The notes beneath the pieces are model-generated. The model did not search any database. It was given only the letters and a program-made list of their open reading frames with translations, and was not told the origin of the DNA. A stretch of 64,000 nucleotides of DNA from Cephalopachus bancanus (Eukaryota > Chordata > Mammalia > Primates > Tarsiidae): contig JAPVLO010000179.1 in assembly GCA_027257055.1 (NCBI GenBank), positions 3,038,001 to 3,102,000 of the forward strand, in the 5' to 3' direction. Below, in pieces: positions 24,200 to 35,544 of the stretch (position 1 is its first letter; every line of letters begins with the position of its first letter). The position numbers were made by a program, and so were the translations under genes.

Positions 24200-25152
24200 T
24201 GTTTTGTTGTTTTCTAATTAGATAAGGTTGCTAGTGTCACCTATCTTCCCTTCTCTGGTTTGTCTGGGGACAGGAGCGGGGCACAACAGTGGTAGGGAGG
24301 GTGGTGTTCTGGCAGAAGAATGTCTGAGGCTGCTTCACTGGTGTAGTCTGGCAGAAACTGGATAAAACCTTTCCTATGTTTCAAGTTCTTTCCTCTCCCT
24401 CCAGGAGAGGCTACCAAAGGAGTTCCTCCCCAGACTATTTGTCTGTCAGCAGGGTTGACAAACAGCCAGGCTGTGCCCTGTGGCTGTACTTTGGCTCTTG
24501 GGGCTATGAATTGGCCTCATTTGATCTGGGAAGAACTGTCTTTTCAACCAGGGGGTAGAAGGGACGCAATAGGGGTTGTTATTTCTTCCTCTGTCCATGG
24601 GTGAGTGAGACCACTGCCACCACAGTGCTGTGTAGAGCATTTGGCCTCTTAGATCTTACCCTGCTGTATGGGAGGGGCTGTAACCACAATGATCGCTCCC
24701 TAACAGCAAGTCACATCTGCAACCTTGACTTAAGGTATGTGCCACTGAGGTTCTCTGTGGAGAAGTCCAGGCACTGTGACAAGGGAGTCCTGGGAGCTGG
24801 GGTTCCCTGTGTTCCATGTGGAATCCACCAGTGCCTCTGTTTCTACCCAGGGCAGTCCTCTGCACCCAGCTAGTGTAGGAGGAGTTCTTGGGCTGTCCTT
24901 TCCCTGGCTGAGATTGCAGAGGCCTACATGAGGTATGCAAAGATGAAAAACTATCATTTTAGTTCTCTCTAGTTCTCACCTCAGGGATCTCCAGAGTGTC
25001 TGGGGCTTGGAACTGTCCATCTTGAGGCTGATAGACCTCACCTTGGGTTTTCAGGTCTACTCCTGAAACTCTAGGTCCGTTCTTCCATATAGACTTTTTG
25101 CAGAGAGCTGCAATCATGGGAAGTCTTCAGTTGGCCATTCTGGCCCTCCCCT
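24200..25152 (-). promoter_or_regulatory. L1 5' UTR (old internal promoter), decayed
   Basis: GC-richer DNA between ORF1 and the 5' terminus of the reverse L1. L1 5' UTRs hold an internal RNA polymerase II promoter and, near the first base, a YY1 site. On the minus strand the terminus has GAATGGCC about 15 bases in, where AAGATGGCC is usual. Activity is unlikely after this much decay. Short frames at 24376-24957 are chance products of the GC-richer composition. Confidence 0.65.
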
Positions 25153-25599
25153 AAAAAAAAAAAATAATTGCAAATTTTACAAAAACATCTGACCAAATGA
25201 GTACATTGATAGAGCTCTCCCAATAGTTTTAAACAGGTCTGTGCAAGTGAAGGTCCTTAAAGGTTAAGTTCCCATCAGCTTCGTAATAAATTAACTTTTG
25301 ACATTCAATAAGTATTTGTGAATAAAAGAATAACCATTATTCAAGACTCAAACTCAGATTGCCAAAATCCAAATCCATGATATTTCTGTAACATTGCTGG
25401 ATGTGAAACAATCTTATTTGACGGTGAAGTCAAGCCACACTCCCACTGAGCCACTGGGAGTGCTTTCAATATCCTTGTATGTTAAGAGGACATGTTGTGA
25501 GGAGTATTTGGTGGGAGAATGTATAGCAGAGAATACACACGGTAGAAATGATGGGGATGGTATTCGAAAGCTGGGAAACATCCTATTCATGCCCCAATG
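25153..25599. other. Unrecognised DNA
   Basis: Starts with a 12-A run at about 25153-25166 and continues as AT-rich sequence. No named repeat or gene. Confidence 0.5.
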
Positions 25600-25760
25600 T
25601 TGGCGTGGAGTCAGAGAGACTAGTTGAATGACTACATAACATTGGGCAAATAACTTGACTTCTTGAAGTCTCACTTTCCTCCATTTAAAAAAGACTGGCC
25701 CATAAAAGGTAGTCGATAAATGGTAGCCACCATTGTCATCTTTGTTGCTGTAATAGCAAG
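25600..25760 (-). repeat. MIR-like fragment
   Basis: 'TTGGGCAAATAACTTGACTT' then 'CTCACTTTCCTCCATTTAAAA' and a 'AAAAGGTAGTCGATAAATGG' stretch follow the reversed MIR order. Confidence 0.65.
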
Positions 25761-27804
25761 CCTGCTCTGATATATGAGCTGATCGCTTACCTCAACTTCC
25801 CCTGGCTTCCTTTCTAGATCCTGATATTCACTCTTCTTTATATCACACCCCAAGGCAAATGTGATAGAGGTATAGCTGACTGTCCCTTTTGTCTGGTATG
25901 ACTGATTCCCGAGGATAGAGCCCCTCACAAATCAGAAGATCAGTCTTTAAATCATTGTCTTCACTATTTCTGCCTTTATGGTTTTTTTCTATAGCCCAGA
26001 GCTTTTTCCAAAGCCAACCAAGGTAGTAACTGGCTGCCTTATAGTCCATGTTGCTCTTTCCAAGAAATTAGAGTGATTCTAGAGAGAGGAGGAGGAGGAA
26101 CATATCTTGGTCAAGGCATTTTTTTCTGCACATCATTTTAAAGAAAATTTTAAAACTGTGGGATTAATGATGCAACACAATCAGTGGGCCTTTGGTTGAC
26201 CAGTGCCTTCTAGCTACATCCTTAGCCTAAAATTTGGAAAAAAACCCCAAAACTGAAGTTTCATGTGTCCAAAAAAAATCTGCAATTAATGACAAACTAT
26301 TATAGCTATTCAAGGTGTTCCCTCTTGTAGTTAACAATATTCTTTGTGACTTACACGTGATAGCTAAAAGTCTATTTTAATTGAATTACATTTGAAACTC
26401 TTTTTTCATTTCTTTCTTGTAGTGAAACGTTCTCAGTTTATGCAGCTGGGATGTTTTCAGTGGCCACTGCAATGGGAAAGGAGACCTGTTCCTGTTCAGT
26501 GGGGAGAAGTGGGAGCTGCAGTCAACAGCCCTGACAGATGCATCGCTCTGTTCTGCTGCACAAATAGAACTCTTATTGTCATGGGTGTAAATGTACACAC
26601 TCCCAGTGGGAAAGAAATTTGGGAGTATTTTCTTGGTGGAATGGAGATTTAGTAAGAATACAAAAAATTATTTGGAAAGCAGTAATGTGTACTAATAAAA
26701 TCATCTATGAAATTTATATGGATTTTTTTGAAACACATATAGAAATCTACTCCAATCACTGTCACTTTTGTAGACCAGTCATTTTAAATTGAAATGATCC
26801 TTGGAACATTTGAGATGCACACATTGTGTCTCTAATTTCTTTTTATCTGAGTTTATGCTTACTTGCTAGTCTGTAACTGTGCAAGGACTTGTTGGCATTG
26901 ACAATTGCCCAGTTTGGTCTCAAGGCAAGTGATTTTTTTTTCCAGGTGTATTTTTTGGTTTCCAGTCAATTTCATGAACAACTCTGACCTCATTTATACA
27001 CTTTTAAAAATCAATGAGGAAGACGTATTACTCCTGTTTCCTGGTGAGCACCAAATTAGTGAGGCAATAGTCTTATCTAATTTTATATATATTTTTCTTT
27101 CCAGTGACATTGATTACTCCATTTTTCTCCATTTTCTTTATGAAAGCCCATAGGGGTAAGGCATGAGGGTAGCTCATTTGTTAAGTGAACCCCATAGCAG
27201 ATGAAATTAATCTATACTTCTTTCCAGAGGCTTTCTCTACCAGGGTTTAAGTCATTCTTTAGTAGCAAAGCATCACAAGCGTAAATAATGCATTTTAGAT
27301 CAAATGAGTCCTGAGACCAAGGATGACAACAATTACAATAGGCTTGCCTGCTATTCTGTACAATTACTTATTCTGAAGGTTGGATCTGAATTCTCAGCAG
27401 GAGATTTTTAAAGATGCTGCAAAATTAGAACAGATTAATTATAATGGTCTATTCTTAGAGCCTTTACACCTACACACTAAGTTCAGTCTAGAAACTCATA
27501 AACCTGTACCTCCCACCATTGCCTGAGACTACTTAAATAATTGTGGGCAAATAGATCATTCCTTATAGAATATGCTTTCTTAGATAGGCTGTGGATTGTC
27601 CCCCAAAGGTCAAGACCAATGTTTAAAAGGATATCTCTGAATTCTAAATCTTTCTGAGTTAAAGGGAACAGATTTTCTCTCCTGCTATCTCAGTACAATT
27701 ACCATGGTGTGGTCAATGTTAACAAATTTAAAATTTGTATTCTACTATGATTGGAATAATCAGTCATCCCTCTCTGGAGAGTTAGCCCATGGCTCTGGCC
27801 CATA
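25761..27804. other. Unrecognised DNA, about 2 kb
   Basis: No repeat that I can name. The frame 26392-26652 opens next to a pyrimidine tract ending TTTCTTGTAG, which looks like a splice acceptor, but its product has no family resemblance and I do not call an exon. Another frame at 26905-27153 is equally featureless. Confidence 0.5.
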
Positions 27805-27990
27805 GTAGAGCAAATACAAGATGTCTGGTTAAATTTGAAATTCAAATAAGCAATTATTTAAGTAATTGTTTAATATAGATATGTCTCATGAAATCTTTGG
27901 AGTCTACTCATATAAAAAGTTTACTCATTGTTTACCTGAAATTCAAATTTACTATGTGTCTTGCATTTTATTTGCAAAACTGGCTACCCT
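27805..27990. repeat. Palindromic element, probable non-autonomous DNA transposon
   Basis: The left arm (from AGCAAATACAAGATG through TTTGAAATTCAAATAAGCAA) pairs with the right arm (TTGTTTACCTGAAATTC through GCATTTTATTTGC) with scattered mismatches over about 50 bases. The centre holds a second, shorter symmetry around ATATGTCTCATGAAAT. Such a layout fits a MITE-type (terminal inverted repeat) element. Family not named with certainty. Confidence 0.6.
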
Positions 27991-28627
27991 GTTGCTCTCT
28001 CTTAATCTAAAGATTGAAAACATGTGCCATCAACATTCAGAAAATATTATGCAACAATCCAGCATCAATACAGGAGAGTCGGACAATATTGACAAAACAA
28101 TATTGACATGTCGAAGGGGAACACCCCAGTCCAGTGCCAGATAGCATGTCATTTGGGCAGTTCATAAAGGATCTAGGTCTTGAACCAATATTGTGCTCTC
28201 CCTTTGCACAGTTACAGCAGACACCAAGGACTGAGTACTCAAAAGCCATTCAGTTGCTTTTATTTTTGCTCTCCTCTGTTATAGGGGTTGGGGAGAGAAA
28301 ATGTTCACTTTTCCAGACCGTCAGTAGCAAGTGGTGACCATATGATCCTGTTCTAGCCAATGAAATGCAAGTTGGCGTCATTGGGCAAGAATTCCAGGAA
28401 AACCTTTATGAAAAAGATAGTTCCTGTTGGCTTTCCTCCTTTGACCTTATGACTCTTTTCTCATTCTTTCTGCCTGGAACTTGAACATGTTGCTAGAGGT
28501 GACGCAAACTTCAGGAAACAAAAGCTCAGGCAAAAGTCTTTGTACTCCCATAGGTTAGAAAGAAAGAGGCAGTCAACCTCAAACTTCTTGTTACCTGAGA
28601 CATGTAAGCCTTTTACTTGTCATAGTG
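27991..28627. other. Unrecognised DNA
   Basis: It contains a local near-repeat, GACAATATTGACAAAACAATATTGACATG, at about 28082-28110. No named family and no gene. Confidence 0.5.
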
Positions 28628-29066
28628 CTTTGAATGGTGGCCCCCCAAAAGATACGTCCACATCCTGACCCCTGGAACCTGTGAATGTGACTTTACTTGA
28701 AAAAAAGAGTCTTTGCAGATATCATATGGTTAAGAATCTCAAGGTGAGGTCATCCTGAATTGTCCAGGTGGGTTCTCAATCCAACAAGTATCCTTATAAG
28801 AGAAAGAAGAGGGGAAGACATAGGGCTAATGGGAGAAGGCCATGTAAGATGGTTGCAGAGACTGGAATGATGCAGCCGTAAGCCAAGAAATACCTAAAGA
28901 CACCAGAAACAGGGATGGGAGGATTCTACCTTAGAGCCTCAAGAGGAAGCATGGCCCTGTGGACACCTTTATTTCACATTTCTGGTCTCCAAAACTGGAA
29001 GAGAAGAAACTTCTGATGTTTAAGCCACTGAATTTACAGTACATTATTACAGCAGCCCTGGGAGAC
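28628..29066 (+). mobile_element. Solo LTR, MLT1-like (ERVL-MaLR class)
   Basis: About 440 bp. Phrases in order: 'GGTGGCCCCCCAAAAGATA', 'GTGAATGTGACTTTACTTG', 'GATATCATATGGTTAAGAAT', 'AGGTCATCCTGAATTGTCC', 'ATCCTTATAAGAG', 'TTTAAGCCACTGAATTTACA' and 'ATTACAGCAGCCCTGGGA'. This is the MLT1-type LTR layout as I remember it. No internal retroviral genes remain next to it, so it is a solo LTR left by recombination. The subfamily needs a search. Confidence 0.75.
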
Positions 29067-29798
29067 TCTTTACTTGTTTATGTCATTTTTGTCATATCTT
29101 CCGCTATATGCTTTTAAACACAACCTTGATACAATTGTCCATATAATTTTTCCTTTTTTTCATTCTTAAACCAAATGACAAAAACATTTCATGTACTAAT
29201 AAATAAACCCAGATGAGCCAGATAAAATGAAGACACAATATAGTACAGCAATCATTGTCCTGATGGTGAAGATATATAGATTGATATGTATTTCTGATAT
29301 ATTTTCCAACTGTTTCTCTTCATCTCTATACCCTCTACACATGTGGGTGCATGTGTGTGTATACAGCCAGACTGCCATTATATGGATATAAATTCTTTAA
29401 AATGCCTCATCTTTTATGGGCACACAAAATACAGACATTCATAAAACTTTGAAACCTTCCATTTTAAAATCACACTAAAAGAAATCTTGCCTTTAAGATG
29501 TAAATATCATCATTAGAAAATAATTTTTAGCCTCATCAAATTTTCAGCAGTGTAGGTATTCCTAAAATGAATGTTAATTGCTAAAGGCGGCATATGTGTT
29601 GGTTTTAAATGAAGAGGTGAAAGAACAGAAATTTCAGATTTTCACATTGGATTCTGTTTTCCTTACTTTAGAGAACTATCAATATTATATCATTAAGAAA
29701 GATCATTGTAACAGTAAATAGATTGCTTTCAGGACCACGGATAACTAGGGTCATAAGTGGCAGGGAAGAAGAAGGGAGTATTACTAATTAACATAAAT
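29067..29798. other. Unrecognised DNA
   Basis: AT-rich, no named repeat, no gene. Confidence 0.5.
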
Positions 29799-29969
29799 CA
29801 GTGGATCTTAATCTTGACTACATGTGAGAATTACTTAGGGAGTTTTTACAAATATGTGGGCCCCACCCAGAAAGATGCTGATTCTGTTCATCCAAAGTGG
29901 GCACCTGTCTTGGGTATTTGTAGAAACTCCCAGGCAATTCTCACAGACAGCTGGATCTAAGAACCGCTG
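29799..29969 (+). mobile_element. MER5-like hAT (Charlie) MITE
   Basis: It begins CAGTGGATCTTAATCTTGAC and ends GATCTAAGAACCGCTG, an imperfect terminal inverted repeat. Inside are 'GAGAATTACTTAGGGAG', 'GGGCCCCACCCAGAAAGATG' and 'AAACTCCCAGGCAATTCTCA', the arrangement of MER5A/5B elements. At 171 bp it is close to full length. It has no coding part and was moved in trans by a hAT transposase long ago. Confidence 0.82.
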
Positions 29970-30029
29970 ATCCAGACTGATGGCTTAATAGACTCCCCAA
30001 TTCTCATTTTGAGGAAGGTGCACTCACAA

Positions 30030-30280
30030 ACACAGAGTAATGATAATAATTATACTATTATTGAGCATCTACAAGGAACCATGTACTGTTTTAGTGTTTT
30101 TATGATTTATTTGCTCCTTATAATAATCACACAAGGGAGATGCTGCCTTCAATTTACATATGAGAAAAGTGAGGGTCAAAAAATTCAATAACTTGTCCAA
30201 GGTTACACTGCTGAAAGCAATAGAGGTAAATTTGAATAAAGTTTCACCTTCACCCAAAGTCCATGCCTTTTCCATTATGT
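30030..30280 (+). repeat. MIR SINE
   Basis: 'TTATTGAGCATCTACAAGG', 'TTACATATGAGAAAAGTGAG' and 'AACTTGTCCAAGGTTACAC' appear in MIR order on the plus strand. It is followed by degenerate 3' sequence. Confidence 0.8.
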
Positions 30281-30551
30281 TTCCTTGCATGCCTACCGTT
30301 GCTGGTGCTGAGGGGAAAAGGTACAATTATAATTTGGGGATTATTATTGACCTTATGAAATGTGTGGAGCTAGCTATAGTCTGTAGCACATAAAAGAAAT
30401 TTATTCTCATTCCAAATGTAATTTTCATTTTCAAAAGCTGAACTAACTGATCTATGTAAAGGTCTGCGTTGGCTTTAAGATGCGTTGGCTAGGCTGAACT
30501 ACAAGTCCTAGTTATTCAATCAATCACTTAGTCTTTGAAAGGCATTCTCCT

Positions 30552-30844
30552 GGCCAGGCGCAGTGGCTCAAGCCTGTAGTCCCAGCACTTTGGGAGGCTG
30601 AGGTGTGGGGATTGCCTGAGCCTACCAGTTCAAGAATGGCCTGGGCAACTTGGTGAGACCTCATCTCTACCATAAATCAAAAGATTAGCCAGGTGTGGTA
30701 ATGCATGCCTGTAGTTCCGGCTACTTAGAAAGCTGAGGTGGAAGGATCGCCTGAGTTCAGCAGGTTGACGCCAGGGTGGCTGTGAGCATGCACTGCACTC
30801 TAGCCTGGGCAACAGAGTGAAACTCCAATTCAAAAAAAAAAGAG
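30552..30844 (+). mobile_element. Alu, old type
   Basis: Flanked by a 14-bp duplication, AAAGGCATTCTCCT, at 30538-30551 and 30845-30858 (one mismatch). GGCCAGGCGCAGTGG at the start and AGCACTTTGGG place it nearer the ancestral Alu-J type than its neighbours. Confidence 0.94.
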
Positions 30845-30858
30845 AAAAGCATTCTCCT

Positions 30859-31874
30859 AAATGGAGTAACAAACCTTTGCCCATAGAAGAGTGACTAGTG
30901 ACCAGTAATCTTCTATTCCATAGTCCTGGTATCAACATCATGGTGGTTTGTGACATCAAATGTCATTGCTCACTATCCATCTCTTTGTGACAACTTGGTT
31001 GCATTAAACTAAGTGAATGCTTGTCTCCAACCAGAATCTCTCCTATCCTCTGCTTCCCATCCTTGCATTCCCATTTCTAAGGCCTTCACCCAACCCACAG
31101 TCCCGTATGTTTGGACAGTAATTAGACTAGTGTCTCCCAAATTTTCTTAGCTGATGACAGGTTGGTGCCCACGGAGCTTAATTAGTGCATTTGATGACTA
31201 TGTTGGTCTTTCTCTTTACCAGAATCTTTATCCATAGACTGGATTCCTTACTCCAGCTGGTCATGTCAGAAAGGCATGGCTTTTGTTCCGAGTGAAACTG
31301 GGCTAGACAGGTCATTGTAAATACATCACTCTTTGGAAGATTAACTCATAGTGTTCACAGGGTATCCACAGCCTAGGAGCCCATAGCATCTTTGCATTCT
31401 CACAGGAAGCAAAACTTTCTTATGTGTGTACTTTAGTGTTCTGCTCTAAAACAGTGCCATCATGATGTCTCAACATTAGGAGAAATGGGATCAAAGACGA
31501 CAGTGGTGATGCAAGTTTGAATAACCCAGTTTACTCACATTTAACATCTTTGCAATTCCAAATTCAACTTCATTTAAATAAAAACATGTTATTTCTTTTC
31601 TAAGATAAGAACTCATGTGCATTCTTCTTATCACTAGCCAGCCTTACCGATGGTTTGGAGTCAAACAGAAATTTAGTAAAGTGGCATTATCATTCTAAAA
31701 ACACCTTCTTTAAAGTTTGAGATAATTTTTATAATATATATTCACACCACAGCCCATTTGAGATTGGTACATATGCTTTTCTCTAAAGAGATTCAGAGAA
31801 GAATAAAGGGAGAAAACTTAAGCTGAAACAATTTACTCGAACTTTATATCTCAATAAGGTAGATAAGCTGCACA
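30859..31874. other. Unrecognised DNA
   Basis: About 1 kb. No named repeat and no reading frame of note. Confidence 0.5.
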
Positions 31875-31955
31875 CATTCATTCACCCACTCATTTCTTCA
31901 TTCATTCACTTAGTAAATATTTGTTGAGTGTCTCCAGTATATGTTCTAATCTTTA
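31875..31955 (-). repeat. L2 3' tail fragment
   Basis: ATTCATTCAC units followed by AGTAAATATTTGTTGAGTG and 'CCAGTATATGTTCTAA' are the reversed L2 end. Confidence 0.65.
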
Positions 31956-32165
31956 ATTATGAAATAATTTATTTGGGAGGGGAGTGTGTATGTCCATGAA
32001 CAGGATATACTCTAAAAATGTTTTCAATTGTTAACCTGTCTGTTATTTTATATTCGCATGTGGGCATTATTCTTTATTGTTTTACCATTAGGAGCAATTA
32101 ACTTAGTATACCCACATATATGAAAAGAAACGTCACCCAACTACTTATTTTTAAATGTCAATTTA

Positions 32166-32461
32166 AGCTGGGCTCGGTGGCTCAGCCTGTAATCCCGCGC
32201 CTTTGGGAGGCTGAGGTGAGTGGACTGCCTGAGCCCGCGGGTTCGAGACCCGCCTGGGCAGAGAGACCTCATCTCTACAATAAATCAAAAAATCAGTCGG
32301 GCGTGGTAGCGCATGCCTGTAATTCCGGCTACTTGGAAGGCTGAGGCGGAAGGATCACTGGAGCCCAGCAGGTCAGGGCTGCGGTGGCTGGAAGCCGCCA
32401 CTGCCCTCCAGTCTGGGTGACAGAGTGAGACTCCAACTCAAAAATAAAATAAAATAAAATA
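32166..32461 (+). mobile_element. Alu, 5-bp-deletion subfamily
   Basis: Perfect 13-bp duplication, AAATGTCAATTTA, at 32153-32165 and 32462-32474. GCGCCTTTGGG, GGGCAGAGAGACC and AAATCAGTC mark the subfamily. The tail is a run of AAAAT units. CpG sites are well kept, so it is young. Confidence 0.96.
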
Positions 32462-32474
32462 AAATGTCAATTTA

Positions 32475-33062
32475 GTGTGTTAAAATGCTAAAGGTTCATA
32501 TTAGGAGGGAGAAAGCAAACATCAAGTTTGCAAAAAACAAACAAGATTATCAGGCAGATGAATATTTCATCAATTCTTATTTGTTTCCCTGCTCTTTGAG
32601 ATGTGGCCAGTGCCTGTGTATATGGCTGGCTTTAGACAAATAGACTCAGTGTGGAGCAGTGTTAACACTTTAATTGACTAAAAAGTCCACTTTAGTAACC
32701 CGTAGGCTCCTGAGCTTCAGACTGTTGGCACAAAATAGGCTGTAAAACAAAATATTCTTGAGATTCTCAAGTGTCTGTAAACTGTCCTACCCTGACTTTT
32801 CTGAGCAAAGGCTTCCCCCATAGCAAGGATTGTAACCGAAAGACAATTCTAAGCAAGAAGAGGGAACTTAAGTTAGACAGTATGGGGAATACAGTGATAT
32901 TTTCAAACCTCCAGCTGTGAAATCAATTTAATATTGCATGACCAGCATAGAATAGGTTAGAACAGACAGATCAGAAAGGATAGAAAGCATCAGAATACAT
33001 CACATGGCCTGTCAAAGGGCAAATATTGTTTTAGGAAAACCTTTTCCTTAATATGTAATTCA
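32475..33062. other. Unrecognised DNA
   Basis: No gene or named repeat seen. Confidence 0.5.
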
Positions 33063-33396
33063 GTCGGGCTCGGTGGCTCTGCCAGTAATGCCAGCACTTT
33101 GGGAAGCTGAGGTGAGTGGATTGCCTGAGTCCACGGGTTCGAGACCTGCCTGGGCAACTTGGTGAGACCTCATTGTTACAATAAAATGAAAAATTAGCCA
33201 GGCGTGGTAGTGCACGCCTGTAGTTCCAGCTACTTGGAAGGCTGAGGCGGAAGGATCACTGGAGCCCAGAAGGTCGAGGCTGCGATGGCCGGGAGCATGC
33301 CACTGCACTCCAGTCTGGGTGACAGAGTGAGACTCCAACTCAAAAAAATAAAAAAAAAATAAAAATAAAAATAAAAAAAATATATATATATATATA
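33063..33396 (+). mobile_element. Alu with A/T-rich tail and (TA)n
   Basis: Dimeric Alu with AGCACTTTGGG and CAACTTGG. The tail has grown into AAAAT units and then a (TA)n run at about 33380-33396. No clear target-site duplication, probably because the tail has been remodelled. Confidence 0.9.
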
Positions 33397-33639
33397 AAAT
33401 CTCTTGCATCATCAGTTTCTTTCTCTCCACTGAATTTTCCCATTATTATAAACATACAATTATTTCATTTGTAAAACAAAATAACACCTCTCCTGACCCC
33501 TCTAATCCCCCTGGCTACTGTCCCAATACTTTCCTGCAAAGCAAATTCCCTGAAAGTGGTATTCTTACTTTTTCATGTCTTTTCTTCTATTCTATCTTGG
33601 CTGTCCTTCCCTTAGGATTTCAAGCTCACCATTTTAGGA

Positions 33640-34860
33640 GAACTGCTATTGTCAAGGTCACCAATAGCATCTCCATTTCCAAATCGAATGGTGAATTCTC
33701 GGCTCTCATCTTTCTTGGTCAACCAGCGGCACTGAATATGGCAGTTTTCTCTTCTTTGAGACACTTCCTCATTCCTTGCTCCCGTGATGGTTTGAATCAC
33801 CTTTTCTCTCCCTTTCTTTGTTAGACTAGTCTCCTAACTGGTCTCCTTCCTTCTGCCATCACCCACTACCTCCTTTTATGTCTTCTATATTCTATTCTCA
33901 ACATAATGGTTAAAGCGTCGCATTCCTTTGATCAAAACCCTCCACTGACTCCCATGTCATTCAGGGTTAAAGCCAATATAGTTGGAGTAGCCTACAAGGC
34001 CCTACACAGTCTGCCTCCTTGACCCTTTCTTGCAGCCCAGTACTCTCATTCTGCTCTGCTGTCTCTGGCCACACCGACCTTGTTCCCCAAGCCTCTCGCA
34101 GGAGCTCTGCCTGCAAGGCCCTCCCCCAGATAAGTGCCTGGCTTGCTCCTGTGCTACTTCCAAGTCCTGACCCAAATCCACCATCTCAGTGAAGACCACT
34201 GGACCCCAATGCAAACTTCAACACACAGACACACACATCAAACCTTCCTTCTCTTAGCACTGTCAAAAGACAAAATGACTACCAATTCTAAGATCTAATT
34301 AGCTTTTATTTGCAACTCTAAAATCGGGCAGCATCTCATTGAGCAGAGGTTGGCTTTACAGACAGAAAAAGGCTAAAGAAAGCAGAATACAAAACAGAAG
34401 TGGATTGGTTTTTTCAAAGGTAATTTTTTATAAGGTTAAAACAGGTGTCTTCCTTGGCATGCCAGCTGAGGTGAACTAGGTCCCTTGTGATGGATTGCGG
34501 TACATCTCCTGCTTTTGAATAACCAGGCCATTTTAAAGCGTGGTTTGATTAGGTCACTTAGAAGTGACTCCATTCTGGTTTGGTCTGGTCTGCTGGGGCT
34601 TATAGTAGGAGATTAGTCTGAAACAATGGACTCTCATAAATTGCTTACAAGCACTCTTAACTGTCTAAACACGACACAGATTTACTTTTAGGTTTCATTT
34701 TTTTTGGTGGGTCTTACCTACCAGAATACGAACTCCACAAGGACAGGAATTTTTGTCTCTGCAGTTCACTTTTGTGCCTAGAATAGTGCTTGTCACATTG
34801 AAGGCCTCAACAAATATTGCTGAATGTGAATGCATGAATCGGCTAATGAATAGAGTAGGC
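33640..34860 (+). repeat. L2 LINE, interrupted
   Basis: First part 33640-34270: 'CTAACTGGTCTCCTTCCTT', 'AAAACCCTCCACTGACTCCC', 'TACAAGGCCCTACACAGTCT' in L2 order. Second part about 34725-34860: 'AACTCCACAAGGACAGGAAT', 'GTGCCTAGAATAGTGCTTG' and 'CTCAACAAATATTGCTGAAT', the L2 3' end. The gap is filled by another repeat-like block, so this was one L2 later split. Confidence 0.75.
34275..34690. mobile_element. Unidentified LTR-like insertion in L2
   Basis: About 415 bp that separates two halves of one L2. Features such as 'CTTTTATTTGCAACTC', 'AATCGGGCAGCATCTCA' and 'CATTCTGGTTTGGTCTGGTC' recall LTRs I have seen, but I cannot name the family. Flanking duplications are not visible. Confidence 0.4.
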
Positions 34861-34918
34861 AGCCATGTAAGTGTATTTTTTTTAAACATAAATGGTCATC
34901 AAAAAAGTCTTTGGCATA

Positions 34919-35039
34919 GGCCGGGTTTGGTGGCTCAGCCTGTAATCCCAGCACTTTGGGAGACCGAGGCAAGAGGATTGCCTGAGCCCATGGGTTCAAG
35001 ACCAGATCAGGCAACTTGGTGAGACCTCGTCTCTACACA
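34919..35039 (+). mobile_element. Half-Alu (left monomer only)
   Basis: 121 bp: only the left arm, ending CTCTACAC and then A. A perfect 18-bp duplication, AAAAAAGTCTTTGGCATA, lies at 34901-34918 and 35040-35057. The right arm was never inserted here. The RNA was either a processed left-arm transcript or was primed at the middle A-rich linker. Confidence 0.95.
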
Positions 35040-35240
35040 AAAAAAGTCTTTGGCATAATAAGAAACATCTTGAATTATAAACCTAGAGGAACTTGGGCTC
35101 CAATATGGTACCAGGTACAGTCATTTGAATGTATTATCTGCGCTACTGCTTAAGCAGCTTCCTCAGGCCAGAGAGGTCTTTTCTTCAACCCACACTTTCT
35201 AAGTGACATAATCAAATTCTTCCTTCAAAAGACAGTTCAT

Positions 35241-35535
35241 TGACTGGGGCTTGGTGGCTCAGCCTATAATCCCAGCACTTTGGGAGGCCTATGTGAATGA
35301 ATTGTCTGGGCCTGCAGGTTCGAGACCAGCCAGGGCAACTTGGAGAGACCTTATCTCTACAATAAATCAAAAATTAGGCGGGCATGGTAGCACCTGCCTG
35401 TTGTTCTGGTTACCTGGAAGGCTGAGGCGGAAGGATCACCAGAGCCCAGCAGGTCGACACTGGGGTGGCCATGAGTGTGCCACTGCACTCCAGCCTGGGC
35501 AACAGAGTAGGACTCTAACTCAAAAGAAAAAAAGA
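35241..35535 (+). mobile_element. Alu
   Basis: Dimeric Alu with a perfect 14-bp duplication, AAAAGACAGTTCAT, at 35227-35240 and 35536-35549. AGCACTTTGGG type with CAACTTGG; tail AAAAGAAAAAAAG. Confidence 0.95.
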
Positions 35536-35544
35536 AAAAGACAG

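Larger units (their letters stand above)
18245..25152 (-). mobile_element. L1, reverse, near full length, split by another L1
   Basis: On the minus strand the order is 5' UTR (about 25152-24200), ORF1 (about 24150-23400), spacer, ORF2 (about 22300-18490) and 3' UTR (to about 18245). A forward L1 fragment at 22310-23141 sits inside. Without it the element is about 6.1 kb, full L1 length. The minus-strand start reads AGGGGAGGGCCAGAATGGCC, like the start of an L1 promoter with a degenerate YY1-type site. The outer target-site duplication is unclear. ORFs are broken by many mutations. Confidence 0.85.

Noticed and set aside
26392..26652. Possible exon after a splice-acceptor-like TTTCTTGTAG
   Set aside because: The reading frame has no known domain, no matching donor site was evident, and pyrimidine tracts ending in AG are common by chance.
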